The notes under the pieces were generated by a model, which saw only the letters and a list, made by a program, of their open reading frames with translations, had not been told where the DNA came from and searched no databases. Both the position numbers and the translations under genes were made by a program. From Apophysomyces variabilis (taxonomy: Eukaryota; Mucoromycota; Mucoromycetes; Mucorales; Mucoraceae), in assembly GCA_002749535.1 (NCBI GenBank), contig MZZL01000381.1, positions 8,182-70,932 on the forward strand: a stretch of 62,751 nt of DNA. Reading direction: 5' to 3'. Position 1 is the first letter of the stretch. Each line of letters begins with the position of its first letter. Positions 1 through 9,933 of this stretch are shown here, piece after piece.

Positions 1-273
1 ACTACTTTTTAACTACTTGATCGCTGTCTCAAAATTTAGTGGTTACTACTTTTTAACTACTTGATCGCTGTCTCAAAATTTAGTGGTTACTACTTTTTAA
101 CTACTTGATCGCTGTCTAAAATTGTAGTGGTTACTACTTTTCTACTACTTTATCATTGTAGTTGAATTTTAGTAGTTACTACTTTTTTACTACTTTATAA
201 CTAACAGGGCATCTTTAGTATTTACTAAAAGTAGTAAATGTTACTACTTTTAGTTGACCCTGTGGTCATAGTG
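1..273 (-). mobile_element. CACTA-3: terminal fragment of a CACTA element running off the window
   Basis: The segment ends at 273 with the inverse of CACTATGACCACAGGGTC. Read in reverse complement, all 273 bases match the left end of CACTA-2 (48162 onward) with only about two visible differences. It holds the same tandem subterminal units (GTAGTTAAAAAGTAGTAACC and relatives). Only one end is in view, so the TSD cannot be confirmed; the 3 bases outside are GTT. It interrupts the gag start of Ty3-E. Confidence 0.9.
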
Positions 274-349
274 GTTATAATCAGTTATTATTGTTTAGCA
301 GTAAAGGCGAGGTCATTGGTTATCAGCTACCAATTGTCATTTTTATAAG
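274..349 (-). mobile_element. Ty3-E remnant: gag start, primer-binding site and first bases of its LTR
   Basis: Read on the minus strand, the LTR edge (TGTCATTTTTATAAG on the plus strand, 335-349) is followed by ATTGGTAGCTGATAA. This is nearly the same primer-binding region seen after the LTRs of Ty3-A and Ty3-B. An ATG reading MTSPLLL comes next, comparable to the MTSNFS start of Ty3-B. The reading frame is cut by CACTA-3 at 273. The LTR stops at 349 because MULE-2 inserted there, and it resumes at 21844. The TGGTAGC core would pair with a tRNA 3' end GCTACCA, as in fungal initiator Met tRNA; that identity is inferred. Confidence 0.75.
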
Positions 350-449
350 AGAATTACTTCAGACAAAAACATTTCACTCTTGGATAAAAGCATTTTTAAA
401 GTACTAACTACCAATTTAAGTCTCAGTTAGGACATACTAAGTTCACCAA

Positions 450-942
450 GGGTTTGTGATTTTGGAGGTACCCATAGCTGAAGGTACTCCCATAAAAGGA
501 ATGTAGTGTAACAAATGCTCTATAGCAGGAAAGATGATACTAAAGGTACCTCTATATGAGGAAACTAGTACTATTCAGTCTTACTGCAGACAAAGAAAAT
601 GGCTTTAAGTAATAAGAAACAGTATAAGTAATTTAAGCTTTTATTAGCTTACTGTTTCTTTAACTATTCATTATCTTTTAGATTCTTACACCATGGAAAA
701 TCAGGTAACCATAGGAATCTAGCAGTTCCTAAATTTCTAATTTTCAGGACTGTGGTTCCTGCAGGCATCTTAGGGATGCTTTGGTTCTGGCAGGTTCTTT
801 CTGGTACTTAATAGTTTCAGAATATACAATTTAGCTTAAACTAGTTTGTTTTTCTTCCAGGCATAGTCTCTAGTTGATTATTCGATGTTTACTAAAACTA
901 TTTGGCAAAATATAGTGCCTATTCATTCAGAATCTTGTGAAT
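450..942. other. MULE-1 left subterminal region, no gene
   Basis: I see no coding region. The stretch has scattered GGTACC/GGTTCCT-like words (GGAGGTACCC, AAAGGTACCTC, AGCAGTTCCT, GGCAGGTTCTT) resembling those at 6640-6990. They may be degenerate subterminal repeats of MULE-1. Bases 943-950 (CCTACAGG) are the left TSD of hAT-1. Confidence 0.5.
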
Positions 943-950
943 CCTACAGG

Positions 951-3900
951 TAGGGATCTTCACGGGTCGGGTCAGGTCAGGTTGAAGGTCAACCTGTATC
1001 CGATCCGTTTATAAATGGATAACCCGTATCCAACCCGTTTATATGAGGCGGGTTGACGGGTCGGGTATGGGTCAACCAATAGTATTTAAGGATACGAATA
1101 TGGTTAAGCACTTTGACGTTTGTGTGATAAAAAGTACGTTGTAAAACGCAGCAATAGTTTATTTGTAGCCTTGCAAAATATAGCAGAAACAAGTAAGGAA
1201 AAAAGAAGGGAATTTTTTTTGTGAATTAAAGTGGTAATGTCATATGATGATATGATGTCATAATGGTGCAATGGCATCTGTTGAAAGGACGGTCAAAGTA
1301 AAAGAAGTGTATTTATTTTCCGACAAAGGTTTTAAAGCAAGGCATAAGAGAGAAAGGTGTCAAAGTAAAAATAAAAGCAAAGGGGACAGAATTTTTTGGG
1401 GACTGTAAAAAGCTTTCTTGTTTTATTTTTCTTCACAAAAACTTTTTTCTTGGCCGTTTAACGCCTTTTGCCAAGAGTCAACCAACACTAGTTGCTGAAG
1501 TGATTCCTGCGACAAACGATTGCATTCAAATGGTATAAAAAACTTTGCTCGTGAAAAGCATCATTCTGATGGTGCTGATGTTGCCGGCACTGCTAGGTAT
1601 CGTAACGCCATTTCAGACAACTCTTTCCACTGCATGCTATGACTCTTCCAGTACTCCAGTGCTTGCGTTGATTCTGCGAACGTCCCTTCTGCAATGTACT
1701 CACTCAACTGATCGCTGGGCGCCTTTGGCTTGAACAATTGAATCTTCTTTTGCGGCATTTCGTTTGATGGCACATTAAGCTTTGGACGAAAAGCTTCTTC
1801 CCAAACCGCTTGCACCGCATGCTTTGATTGCACGATCCATTCCGTTGGCCATTCAATGTCACTCCATCATTGGTACTTTGCGCGTGGATCAAGAGCTGTT
1901 GCAATGGAGTAGACCGGTGCAGTACTTCTACTGTAATATTCCTTCAACTTGGAATGAGCAAAGTCAGCAGCAAGAGCAATAGTTGGGAACGTCTAACGAA
2001 TGTAAAAGTTAGTAAGTGTTTGTGATAGTACTTTTGAATTTATATTTCTTACCACCATTTTTTCTTCTTTGTATTTTTCCACATGGTTGAACAACCAGTT
2101 ATACACAGATATGGTACTGTTTATCATTGGATACAATGCACCTGAGAGTTCTGAAGTAAACGTATCAAAGCCAGAAAGTAGATTCTGAACTTCTTCAACG
2201 CACTGCCAATCTTCTGAAGAAAGTCCATAAGCGGACACTTCGCTTGAGGTTTGCCAAACATCGTTATATGCTTTTTGCTGCTCATGTGCTCTTTGGAGCA
2301 TCATAAAGGTAGAGTTCCAGCGTGTCTTGATATCCATGATCAATTCTTTGCTTGGTAGACTGTTGGCAGTACAATACCGTTTGTACATTTCTCTTCTTTG
2401 TGGTGAAGATCTAATCTTGATGATACCACGACGAAGACGTTGGATAATGTTACCTACAAGATAAGTTCAGTTACTATTGGTATGTATTTTTGTAACAGTA
2501 ATGCTTACCAACAGAATTGCTAATAGTATTCTCATTTCCATCAACAGTTTGATCACCATTCAAATCATCATTGGCCTCTGCTAGCAATCCATCTTTTATA
2601 ACTGATTGTGCTGCCAAATTGATAATATGTCCAATGCAAGAGATGTGATTTTCATCCGCCTTGAAGATGCCACTTCCAACTAACGTTTCCAATTCTCTTG
2701 CCATTGCGATCATGCTGGATGCATTGTCTGTTGTTATGAAAAACGGTTTTGAGGTAAGATCAAATTTAGCTAACACCATCATGATTGTCTGAGCCATGTT
2801 TGATCCAGAATGAGGGCCGTTGAGAGGTTCAAATCCGATAACGATCGATTGTTGCTTCCAGTTTGAATCAATCCAGTGTGCTGTTATCCCAAGGAATGCA
2901 TCTCTAAGATCACTTGTCCAACCGTCAACCGTGTATGACATGTAAGGCTGATCCTTCAGAAGATCGGTTATTTGTTGCTGATACTGTTCATAGTATTTCT
3001 GGTGATCACGTTTGATAGTAGATGCACTAGGAAGTTTTAGGCTGGCAAGATCAGGAGCGCTATGAGCGAGATAAAGGAGTTCTTGCAACGTTTGACGGGA
3101 AACAGACGTGTATGGAGAGGCGGTAGATATCATATCAGCAACAAGGATTTGCCGAAACTTTTCTTTGCTGAAAATTGATTTTTGGACCGTTCTATCAGCG
3201 TTGGTAAAGTACATATTGAGAGGTCCATTGAAAAGAGGAATAGAACCAGCACTAGCAGCAGGAGAATCCTTGGAAATTTTATGCTTGGATAAAAGATGTC
3301 TGATTACGTTGCCAGTAGATCCATCACCGCTGGCAAACTCATGGTTACAACGACTGCCAGAACGACTAACGTAGTTGCAAACGATCTTGTTAACACCTCC
3401 AACTTTTTGCCGGGTTGCCCAATTGTTTACAAAGATCCAGCTGGTTGGAGTCCTTTGCTTCTTGTTTGGTGGGGCAGATGACGAACTGTCATCAACGTTT
3501 GCTTCAATCGACATATATGACTCTTGTCTTGAAAGTTCAGCATCTGATCCAGCGTCCTCAATTTCTGTCACCATAGTGGACAACATATCCTGTATACAAT
3601 TAGATATGGCTAAGAAGGTATATTACTTACATCAGTCAATTCAGAAGCTTGACGTTGAGCATTGGTCGAGCTTTCAGCGAACGAATATTGCATTGTGTCA
3701 GGTAAGAAAAAAGATAACAGAGAGATAATGCTTTTCTCGTCGGTTAATGCTTTCTGATTATATAGCTTTCTACCGCAGCACTTGTACGATCTTCTTTTTT
3801 TTCCTTCTACTTCAAAACAGGAAGTTTACTACGCCATTACTACAATAGCAGCTTTACAATAGTTGTCAATTACTGCGGCAGGACATGTTCTTAGTAAGAT

Positions 3901-4775
3901 CGGACCTTTTAGATTGATCTTCAACTTCACCAAAGTCAGCATCCCTTTTGTGGTAATTTACTGCGGTTGCCGAACATCATTACATCGTGCCAACCATTGT
4001 TTCCTTACTGCGGCAGTCTTTGCAAACGTATATGCTTTGGCCTAATAGTAGAGTATTGAAGGTAAGCGTTTTATATAATGCCTGTTTTAGCTGTTCAATT
4101 GCTACAAAAATAAAATGGAGAGCTTTTTCATTTATTCTTTGTTATACATAAACGAGTTTTGACATAGTAGTCAGTTTAAGCTTTACGCTTGTAATGTCAT
4201 GCTGCTTTGTCATTATGAAAATCTGAATCAACATGTGTTTAGACATTCCACTAATCTTGCAAAGGGTACTTTTTTTTCTTTTTACTGCGGCAAGCTTGTC
4301 AAACATTTTTCTTCTCCCCAACAGACTTCTTGCAAAAGACTACAATAAATCTAAACCATGAAAACAGATTGTTGCCTTTCACATTTGATTAAGAACAACA
4401 TCGTCATGCTAATGACGGTCGAAATCAGATGCTTTTACTTTAACAGTGTAATGTAGCTACCATTTGAACATGCATAGTTGCAATGCTGAATGACAATTGT
4501 TCACTTATGCGTTCTTATCTTGACACCCAATAAACATGTCTTATAATACTGTTTAAAAGGAATGCATTTGAATGCTTTTACTGACTAAGACATTATTGAA
4601 CACTTTTTTCTATGGTGACTCTACCTAGAAAAGCTAAACGGGTTAAACGGGTCGGGTCGGGTTACTACTTTCTTGACCCGTTTATTAACCGGGTCATAAA
4701 ATAGCAACCCATATCTGGTCTAAACGGATACAGATCGGGTCGGGTTGATGGGTCACGGATATATGGTGATCCCTA
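951..4775 (-). mobile_element. hAT-1 DNA transposon, complete ends
   Basis: A 3825-bp element with perfect 8-bp TSDs CCTACAGG (943-950 and 4776-4783) and tips TAGGGATC...GATCCCTA. Inside each tip are clustered short repeats built on CGGGTCGGGTC and ACCCGTTTATA (about 960-1075 and 4640-4760). These are typical of transposase-binding subterminal regions. It encodes one spliced transposase on the minus strand. Bases 3710-4620 upstream of the gene hold no gene, but a TACTGCGGCA motif recurs (near 3870, 3959, 4007 and 4283). Confidence 0.95.
1423..3693 (-). pseudogene. hAT-1 transposase (BED zinc finger, RNase H-like core, hATC dimerisation domain), two in-frame stops
   Basis: Three introns are visible: 3590-3630, about 2460-2510 and about 1993-2050, each GT...AG. 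The first exon starts at the ATG at 3693, encoding MQYSFAESS. The second exon carries a BED-type zinc finger (CNYV...CNHEF...HLLSKH) and the catalytic core with WTSD, FLGITAHWID, TTDNASSM and CIGHIINLAAQ. The last exon carries the hATC dimerisation segment (LEYWKSHS...YLAVPATSAPSE). There are two TGA stops. One follows AKYQ near 1890; the other sits in PSE-stop-CFS near 1555, where family members usually have Arg. Both are one C-to-T change from CGA. Otherwise the frame is open to the TAA at 1423. Confidence 0.9.
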
Positions 4776-4783
4776 CCTACAGG

Positions 4784-6991
4784 ATCCAGATGATCACCAA
4801 ATGTTACTATGGAATCTTAGGATCTAAGAGGATCCATATGGCAGAATCACTCTGAAACAAGCTCTGCTGTATATTTGAAAATGTATTTTTGTAAAAAGGT
4901 TCAAGGTATTGAACATCTTATTCGGCGCTTCTGGTCCACCCACAATACAGACATTATCAAGATCGGGCAATCGTTGCCAAATGTGTCACAGCTTTAGAAT
5001 GTCAATAGAGAAGTATTTGGTTGTCTCTTCTCCTGGGCAGCAAGTACTACGTGATCATACCATACAGTAATGATGGCTCTAGATGTTGGCTGCAATAAAG
5101 GTACACGCATGATCAAGAGAGTACTGCATACCTACTTGCAGAAAACGCTATTGTTCTTCAAGCAATCTTATGCTCAGCGGTCTGAAGCCCTTGTGCTAGT
5201 CAGGATTTACAAGGCAACTTTAGCGGCCTAACGTTAAACCATATATGCAGCCTTCAGTGAGTCGCAACTATGCATTATCTATGCAGAGGATATAGTGTGA
5301 ATGATTGCTTGGATATGTGCAGGGTCTGAAATGACACATATTATATGGCCAAAGATGCGTGAGTGCAAAACAGTGCAGCTTGGGATACTTTGTTTTTCAG
5401 ATAATTAAACCTTGGGTTACACTCTCCAGCCTGCAATTGGTAGATTCAGTGTTCCACATTTATTACCCTGTGCTTGTGATACCTTCCCACATTCACTTTT
5501 GAGGTCTTTTCCTTCTGTGAAGTCAAATCAATTACAACTTTGCTTCCTTTTCCCCTTCTTAGCTAATTACTGAATATGGATGCGTATTTCAAGAACATGA
5601 CTTCAAAAATGCTGTCAAAGCTAGTCCAAACATGTGATAAAAATGACAGGCTGCGGTGAACAGTAGATAATACTACAAAAAAGTGGAAAAAATGAGCGTG
5701 TACATTTCATATCTGAAAGTATCTAAAGAAAACATTCTTTTTTTCTTCCTTTTATTAGCTTTGCTGCCATTGCATAAAGAAAATTGCAGTATGGCAGCCA
5801 GCGTACATGTGCTTGTACCCATGAATCAAATTGTGTTTGCTGACGAAGATAGCAATACTGAATATCCCATGAAAGATAATGGTACATAGTCTTAGGACGG
5901 AAAACCAGTGCATCTGAGCACAAGGCTCATGGAATGACTGGAAAACAAGTTAGGAGAAGAAATTATATAGCCATCAATCAGGCTAAAGGAGGCAAAAGTG
6001 CGCCTCAAGAATCCACATGCACTGCTTTTGAGTGTTATCTCTAGTATTCGGGAAGAAGCTGAAAACAGATGCTCCTGGCAAATGCTGGCTAACCATGCCA
6101 AGGTAATGTCTTATAATGTATTGGAAGAAATGGTCATGCCGCTGGATATTCTGCTGAATAAGTGCATTGCATTCTGGAAGCCCAGTTAATGTAGCCAAAG
6201 TCCTGGCGCAACCTTGGCAACAAGCCATGTCAAGCACAGCTATTCAACGAGTCAGATGATCTTACTAAGGATTCTGTAGCTACAGAGACAACCAATAGCA
6301 GCAGGTAAACGCCCATGTAGGAGTTTCAACTTGATGAACAACAGGAAGGTAGTCAGGAACTATTTCTCTTTTGTTTAATATGACCTGTTAACTAGAAATT
6401 CTAGCTCTGTTCTATTTGTCTAAGCTATGAATCTGTCAAACCAGTGAATCTGACTCTGTAAATGGAGCAAAATGAGGATGAAGAGGCGCGCAGGTTACAA
6501 AGGCAACAAAAAGGAACGTATATAAAACACTCAGAAACTGAAGGTTAATGCCTTCCATTGTCGTCTTTTCTATACCAAACTAATAAAAACTACTAAAGAA
6601 GAACTAAGTTCTATATACAACGGGTTCAATATGGCTAATGCAATGTAAAATATGGGTAAAAGGTTACTTGAAGTTCCTATAGGTTACTGAAGGATGCAAA
6701 TTTGAGCATTAAAGGTTCCTAAAGAACTGTCAATTGCACTAAAGGTTCTGTCAGGTTACTAAATGTCAAAAAAATGGATGGAATGGGTCCCTAAAGGTAT
6801 CTAAAAACATGAAAGTGGATGCCACAGGTTCCTTGATAACTCTAAAGAACTAAGTTCTGAAAGGATACCTGTGGTTCTTGTTGGTTATTTGGTTCCTGGA
6901 GTGCTAACTTTTTGTTACAGAAAGGTAGTACACCAGGAACCTGGAACTTCAGGAACCTAGAGGATCCTGCTAGAACCGCTTCCCATAGTGC
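4784..6991. other. MULE-1 interior without recognisable gene
   Basis: No recognised domain on either strand. A short open stretch around 5900-6189 (plus) contains LRLKNPHALLLSVIS and SIREEAENRC, but it has no family resemblance I can name. If MULE-1 was one unit, this lies beyond the 3' end of its gene and ends in the repeat cluster at 6640-6990. Bases 6992-6996 (TAGCA) flank the lone LTR. Confidence 0.5.
6640..6990. repeat. Cluster of degenerate GGTTCCT / AGGAACC words
   Basis: At least ten variants of (A)GGTTCCT, AGGTTACT or AGGAACC occur in about 350 bp (AGTTCCTATAGGTTACTGAA, AAAGGTTCCTAAAGAACT, AGGAACCTGGAACTTCAGGA and others), on both strands. Similar words occur at 480-800. They may be a binding-site array or subterminal repeat of MULE-1, or of an unrecognised older element. 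Confidence 0.5.
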
Positions 6992-6996
6992 TAGCA

Positions 6997-7223
6997 TGTG
7001 GTATTCTGATAAAGTGTATTAAGGTAGATTCATAAGCCATATCCTTTACATACATCAATTAGACTTGTTTCAGATGTATGATCTCCGTTATAAAAGATTT
7101 ATTCTTTAATCATTAGATATGGGTTCTTAGTTCATAATCCTTCTTTCAGGAATAAACACCAGTCTCAACGTATTCTCTTGTTTGAGTCTCTGTGTCTGAT
7201 CCATTATCCATCTTAATACAACA
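6997..7223 (+). repeat. Single LTR of the Ty3-F family, plus orientation
   Basis: It is 227 bp, exactly the length of both Ty3-F LTRs, starting TGTGGTATTC and ending AATACAACA. Its flanks differ: TAGCA on the left (6992-6996) and CTTCC on the right (7224-7228). TAGCA is the inverse of the bases beside the Ty3-F LTR at 9650-9654, and CTTCC the inverse of those at 16251-16255. It is therefore one side of an inversion, not a simple solo LTR. Confidence 0.93.
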
Positions 7224-8095
7224 CTTCCAAATGGCAACAAATTGGCAATGGCACTTAATCCCAATAGGAATATGTCATGCTATATTGACGCTTCTTTTGA
7301 GATGTTAATGTTGGCAGTCCTTCCATATCTTAAAAAGGTTTCTTCCCATTTTGACAAGGAAAATATGTTTGACAATGTGCTGCACAGTGCATACATCTTA
7401 TATGCGAAAAATGATGACAACTGCCATGTCAACGCCTCAAACACATTTTGGCAGTTTATATGGGACAACACGAAGTTTAAGCTCATGATGAGCGATGTTA
7501 TTGAATTCATGGAGGATCTTCTAAGTAAAACTTCCATCTTGTTCCAGTCATTATTTGCAATTCAATCCCATAAATGGATATCATGCAACTGCATACCCTC
7601 AATACAATCACTTGAAGACGTTCATTATCAATCTATGCAATACCTCAACCCTTATAACATCAGAGAAAGAAAGAAAGGAGAGGAAATCTCCAGTGACAGA
7701 TTTGCTTCCTGGTTTATAACAAAACTGCAAAATAAGAAAACTTGCAAGTATACAAAATGTAACACTGTTGCTGTGAAATATGCTAAAATTATTGAAGTTC
7801 TACCATTCCTTATGTTATAGGACCAGTCAAACAATGTACAAAGATCAGAAAACCTTCACCTTCCTTCACGCTTTACAATTATAGATGCCACCTATGAATT
7901 ATGCGCAAGACTGTACTCCACTCAAAAAGCTAGGATCTATTTTTATACTGATGCAATTATCCTTAACACTACTCCTCCTTTACTTGCACATATGGACAAT
8001 ATGACAGGGCAAATGCAAGTCTTATTCCACTTTTATAACTATCAATATGAACCTTTATGTAAAAATATGAAAAACACAATTTTACTATGTTATTG
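7224..8095 (+). pseudogene. MULE-1 C-terminal part: ubiquitin-protease-like (USP-type) cysteine peptidase domain, decayed
   Basis: The frame is open from the LTR edge to a TAG at about 7818, then continues to 8095. Near its start is NMSCYIDASFEML, resembling the Cys box of USP/C19 peptidases (N..CY.D/N...); the Cys codon is 7278-7280. At the far end ARLYSTQKARIYFYTDAI followed by HMDNM looks like the His-box side. The codon at 7938-7940 is TAT (Tyr) where His (CAT) is expected, one C-to-T change. The first codons LPNGN join in frame to the exon at 16251-16299 once Ty3-F and the inversion are removed. The peptidase assignment rests on motif shape only. A ULP1-like or other papain-fold protease is possible. 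Confidence 0.6.
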
Positions 8096-9649
8096 AAAAG
8101 TATAAACTTCGCGTTAAAAGTTTTATATGCAAATAAACTATTATGCCTAAGAACAGCTATATACTGATAGCTTGGACTGCCAACTGGATCAGGACAGTGT
8201 AAAGCCCAGCCCAAATTGTCCTAGCCTGGGTTGGCCTAGCCCAAGTAAACGTGATCCATTTCAAGCACTATATGTACATAATAGCATGTAAAGTTTGGCA
8301 TAAAAATTCTAGTATTAATATTTATTTGAAGCTGCAGTAGAATGGCATACTTTTATACATAAAAAATCCTATCTTCTTTATTCTTGTCATTAATAAGATC
8401 TATTATAGGAAGATAACAGAACGTTTTTTTAACTTAGCTGTATTGTCAGCGCTGGTAATATATAAATGAACAGAAGGTAATTTTAAGCTGTTTGGTGAAA
8501 TTAATGATGCTAAGTGAAAATAAAAGAGCATTGGAAGCAAGGAAAAAATATAGTATATTACAGAAATAACTGTGTAAAATTGCAAGTGATAAAAAAGCAA
8601 ATAATTAATTTGCTATGTTTAAGTAAAATATTCCCACAAGTTGAGAAAACTAAAAATTGCAGCATTTATAAGGTCCCAGAAAAGGTTTATTCTGGTTACA
8701 CCATGAGAACAGTGGTGAGTTTATACTGTAATTTTACCTCACGCTGGCCTCTTCTTTTTTGAACCACTGTTGATCATAATGATAATAGCTTTTGTCATAT
8801 CCTTTTGCTACTTTCAGAATACGCACATTCCATACTATCTATTGGTAACATGAACGCTCAATATGACTTATGCTTTATAAAAGTATACTTCAAGTACAAC
8901 TCTCTATGACTCACATCCTGTCAAGCCTACAGCAAACCAGTTAGTATAAATATCTAAAATAGAAAAATCAATAAAGATTACTATCGTTTGTCTTTACTTT
9001 GTTGTTGTCACTTTCATCTATCTTCCTCAGTGATCTTGCATGGTTATATCAGATCAAGGATTGATATAATACTTTATTATTGCTCACTCCCCATTTCTTC
9101 TCTGTTTAATATCTTTTTATACCTTAGTTAGCCATAGCAAAGCCATTTTAAAACTAATTTTTCAATGAACAACAACTTAATAAATAATGTTTTTACAATA
9201 AATCGATTCCAAAATATGATTCTTCTATAATTTTCTAAACTCTGCAGATGATCTAACTTATTTACAGTCTTTAAAGTTAATGCGAACAAAACCAAATCTT
9301 TAGAATTAGTTTTAGACAATAATGACTTATTGAACAATAGGACTAATGTAACATATTCAGTAGTTTTTCAATCTAATATATAGAGAAGTATTTTATTATG
9401 CAGCCAATAACCGTAATGTTAGTTTTTATTCATAGTAGTATTTTAATGATGCTCTATATATATAGGGGAGTTGTTAAGGATAGATTATTACCTGTAGATC
9501 AAAGGTCAAATCATCTTTAATGCTTTATATAATGCTAAACTACCATATATAAAGTGGAACGCATAGAAAACATATTGATGAAAATTGGTAAGTCATTATC
9601 ATTACCTATTATTAGATCAATATTATACTTTTTAAAATTAGACATTGTA
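8096..9649. other. Non-coding remainder of the inverted segment
   Basis: AT-rich with no gene seen. Bases 8195-8245 contain a GC-richer palindromic patch (AAGCCCAGCCCAAATTGTCC, CTAGCCTGGGTTGGCCTAGC). It resembles the patch at 36204-36320 upstream of hAT-3 and may be a hAT-type end fragment. Bases 9650-9654 (TGCTA) flank the Ty3-F LTR. Confidence 0.45.
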
Positions 9650-9654
9650 TGCTA

Positions 9655-9881
9655 TGTTGTATTAAGATGGATAATGGATCAGACACAGAGACTCAAACAA
9701 GAGAATACGTTAAGACTGGTGTTTATTCCTAAAAGAAGGATTATAAACTAAGAACCTATATCTAACAATTAAAGAATAAATCTTTTGTAACAGAGATTAT
9801 ACATCTGAAACAAGTCCAATTGATGTATGTAAAGGATATGGCTTATAAATCTACCTTAATACACTTTATCAGAATATCACA
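9655..9881 (-). repeat. Ty3-F 3' LTR
   Basis: 227 bp. It begins TGTGATATTC on the minus strand, where the other two copies have TGTGGTATTC, a G/A change. Its outer flank is TGCTA (9650-9654). Confidence 0.95.
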
Positions 9882-9933
9882 TTACCCCCCTCCAGGCTAA
9901 GAGCCGTTCAGATTTCATATTTATATCTGTGGG

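Larger units (their letters stand above)
7224..9654. other. Inverted segment between oppositely oriented LTRs
   Basis: The segment is bounded by an LTR in plus orientation (6997-7223) and an LTR in minus orientation (9655-9881). Flank pairs are TAGCA/TGCTA and CTTCC/GGAAG. Flipping it restores identical 5-bp duplications around each insertion. It also brings the protease-like coding part at 7224-8095 onto the minus strand, next to the MULE-1 transposase exon. Confidence 0.88.

Noticed and set aside
5683..6237. Overlapping small frames on both strands
   Set aside because: Short, no domains, no splice-supported extension; typical chance frames in MULE-1 noncoding DNA.
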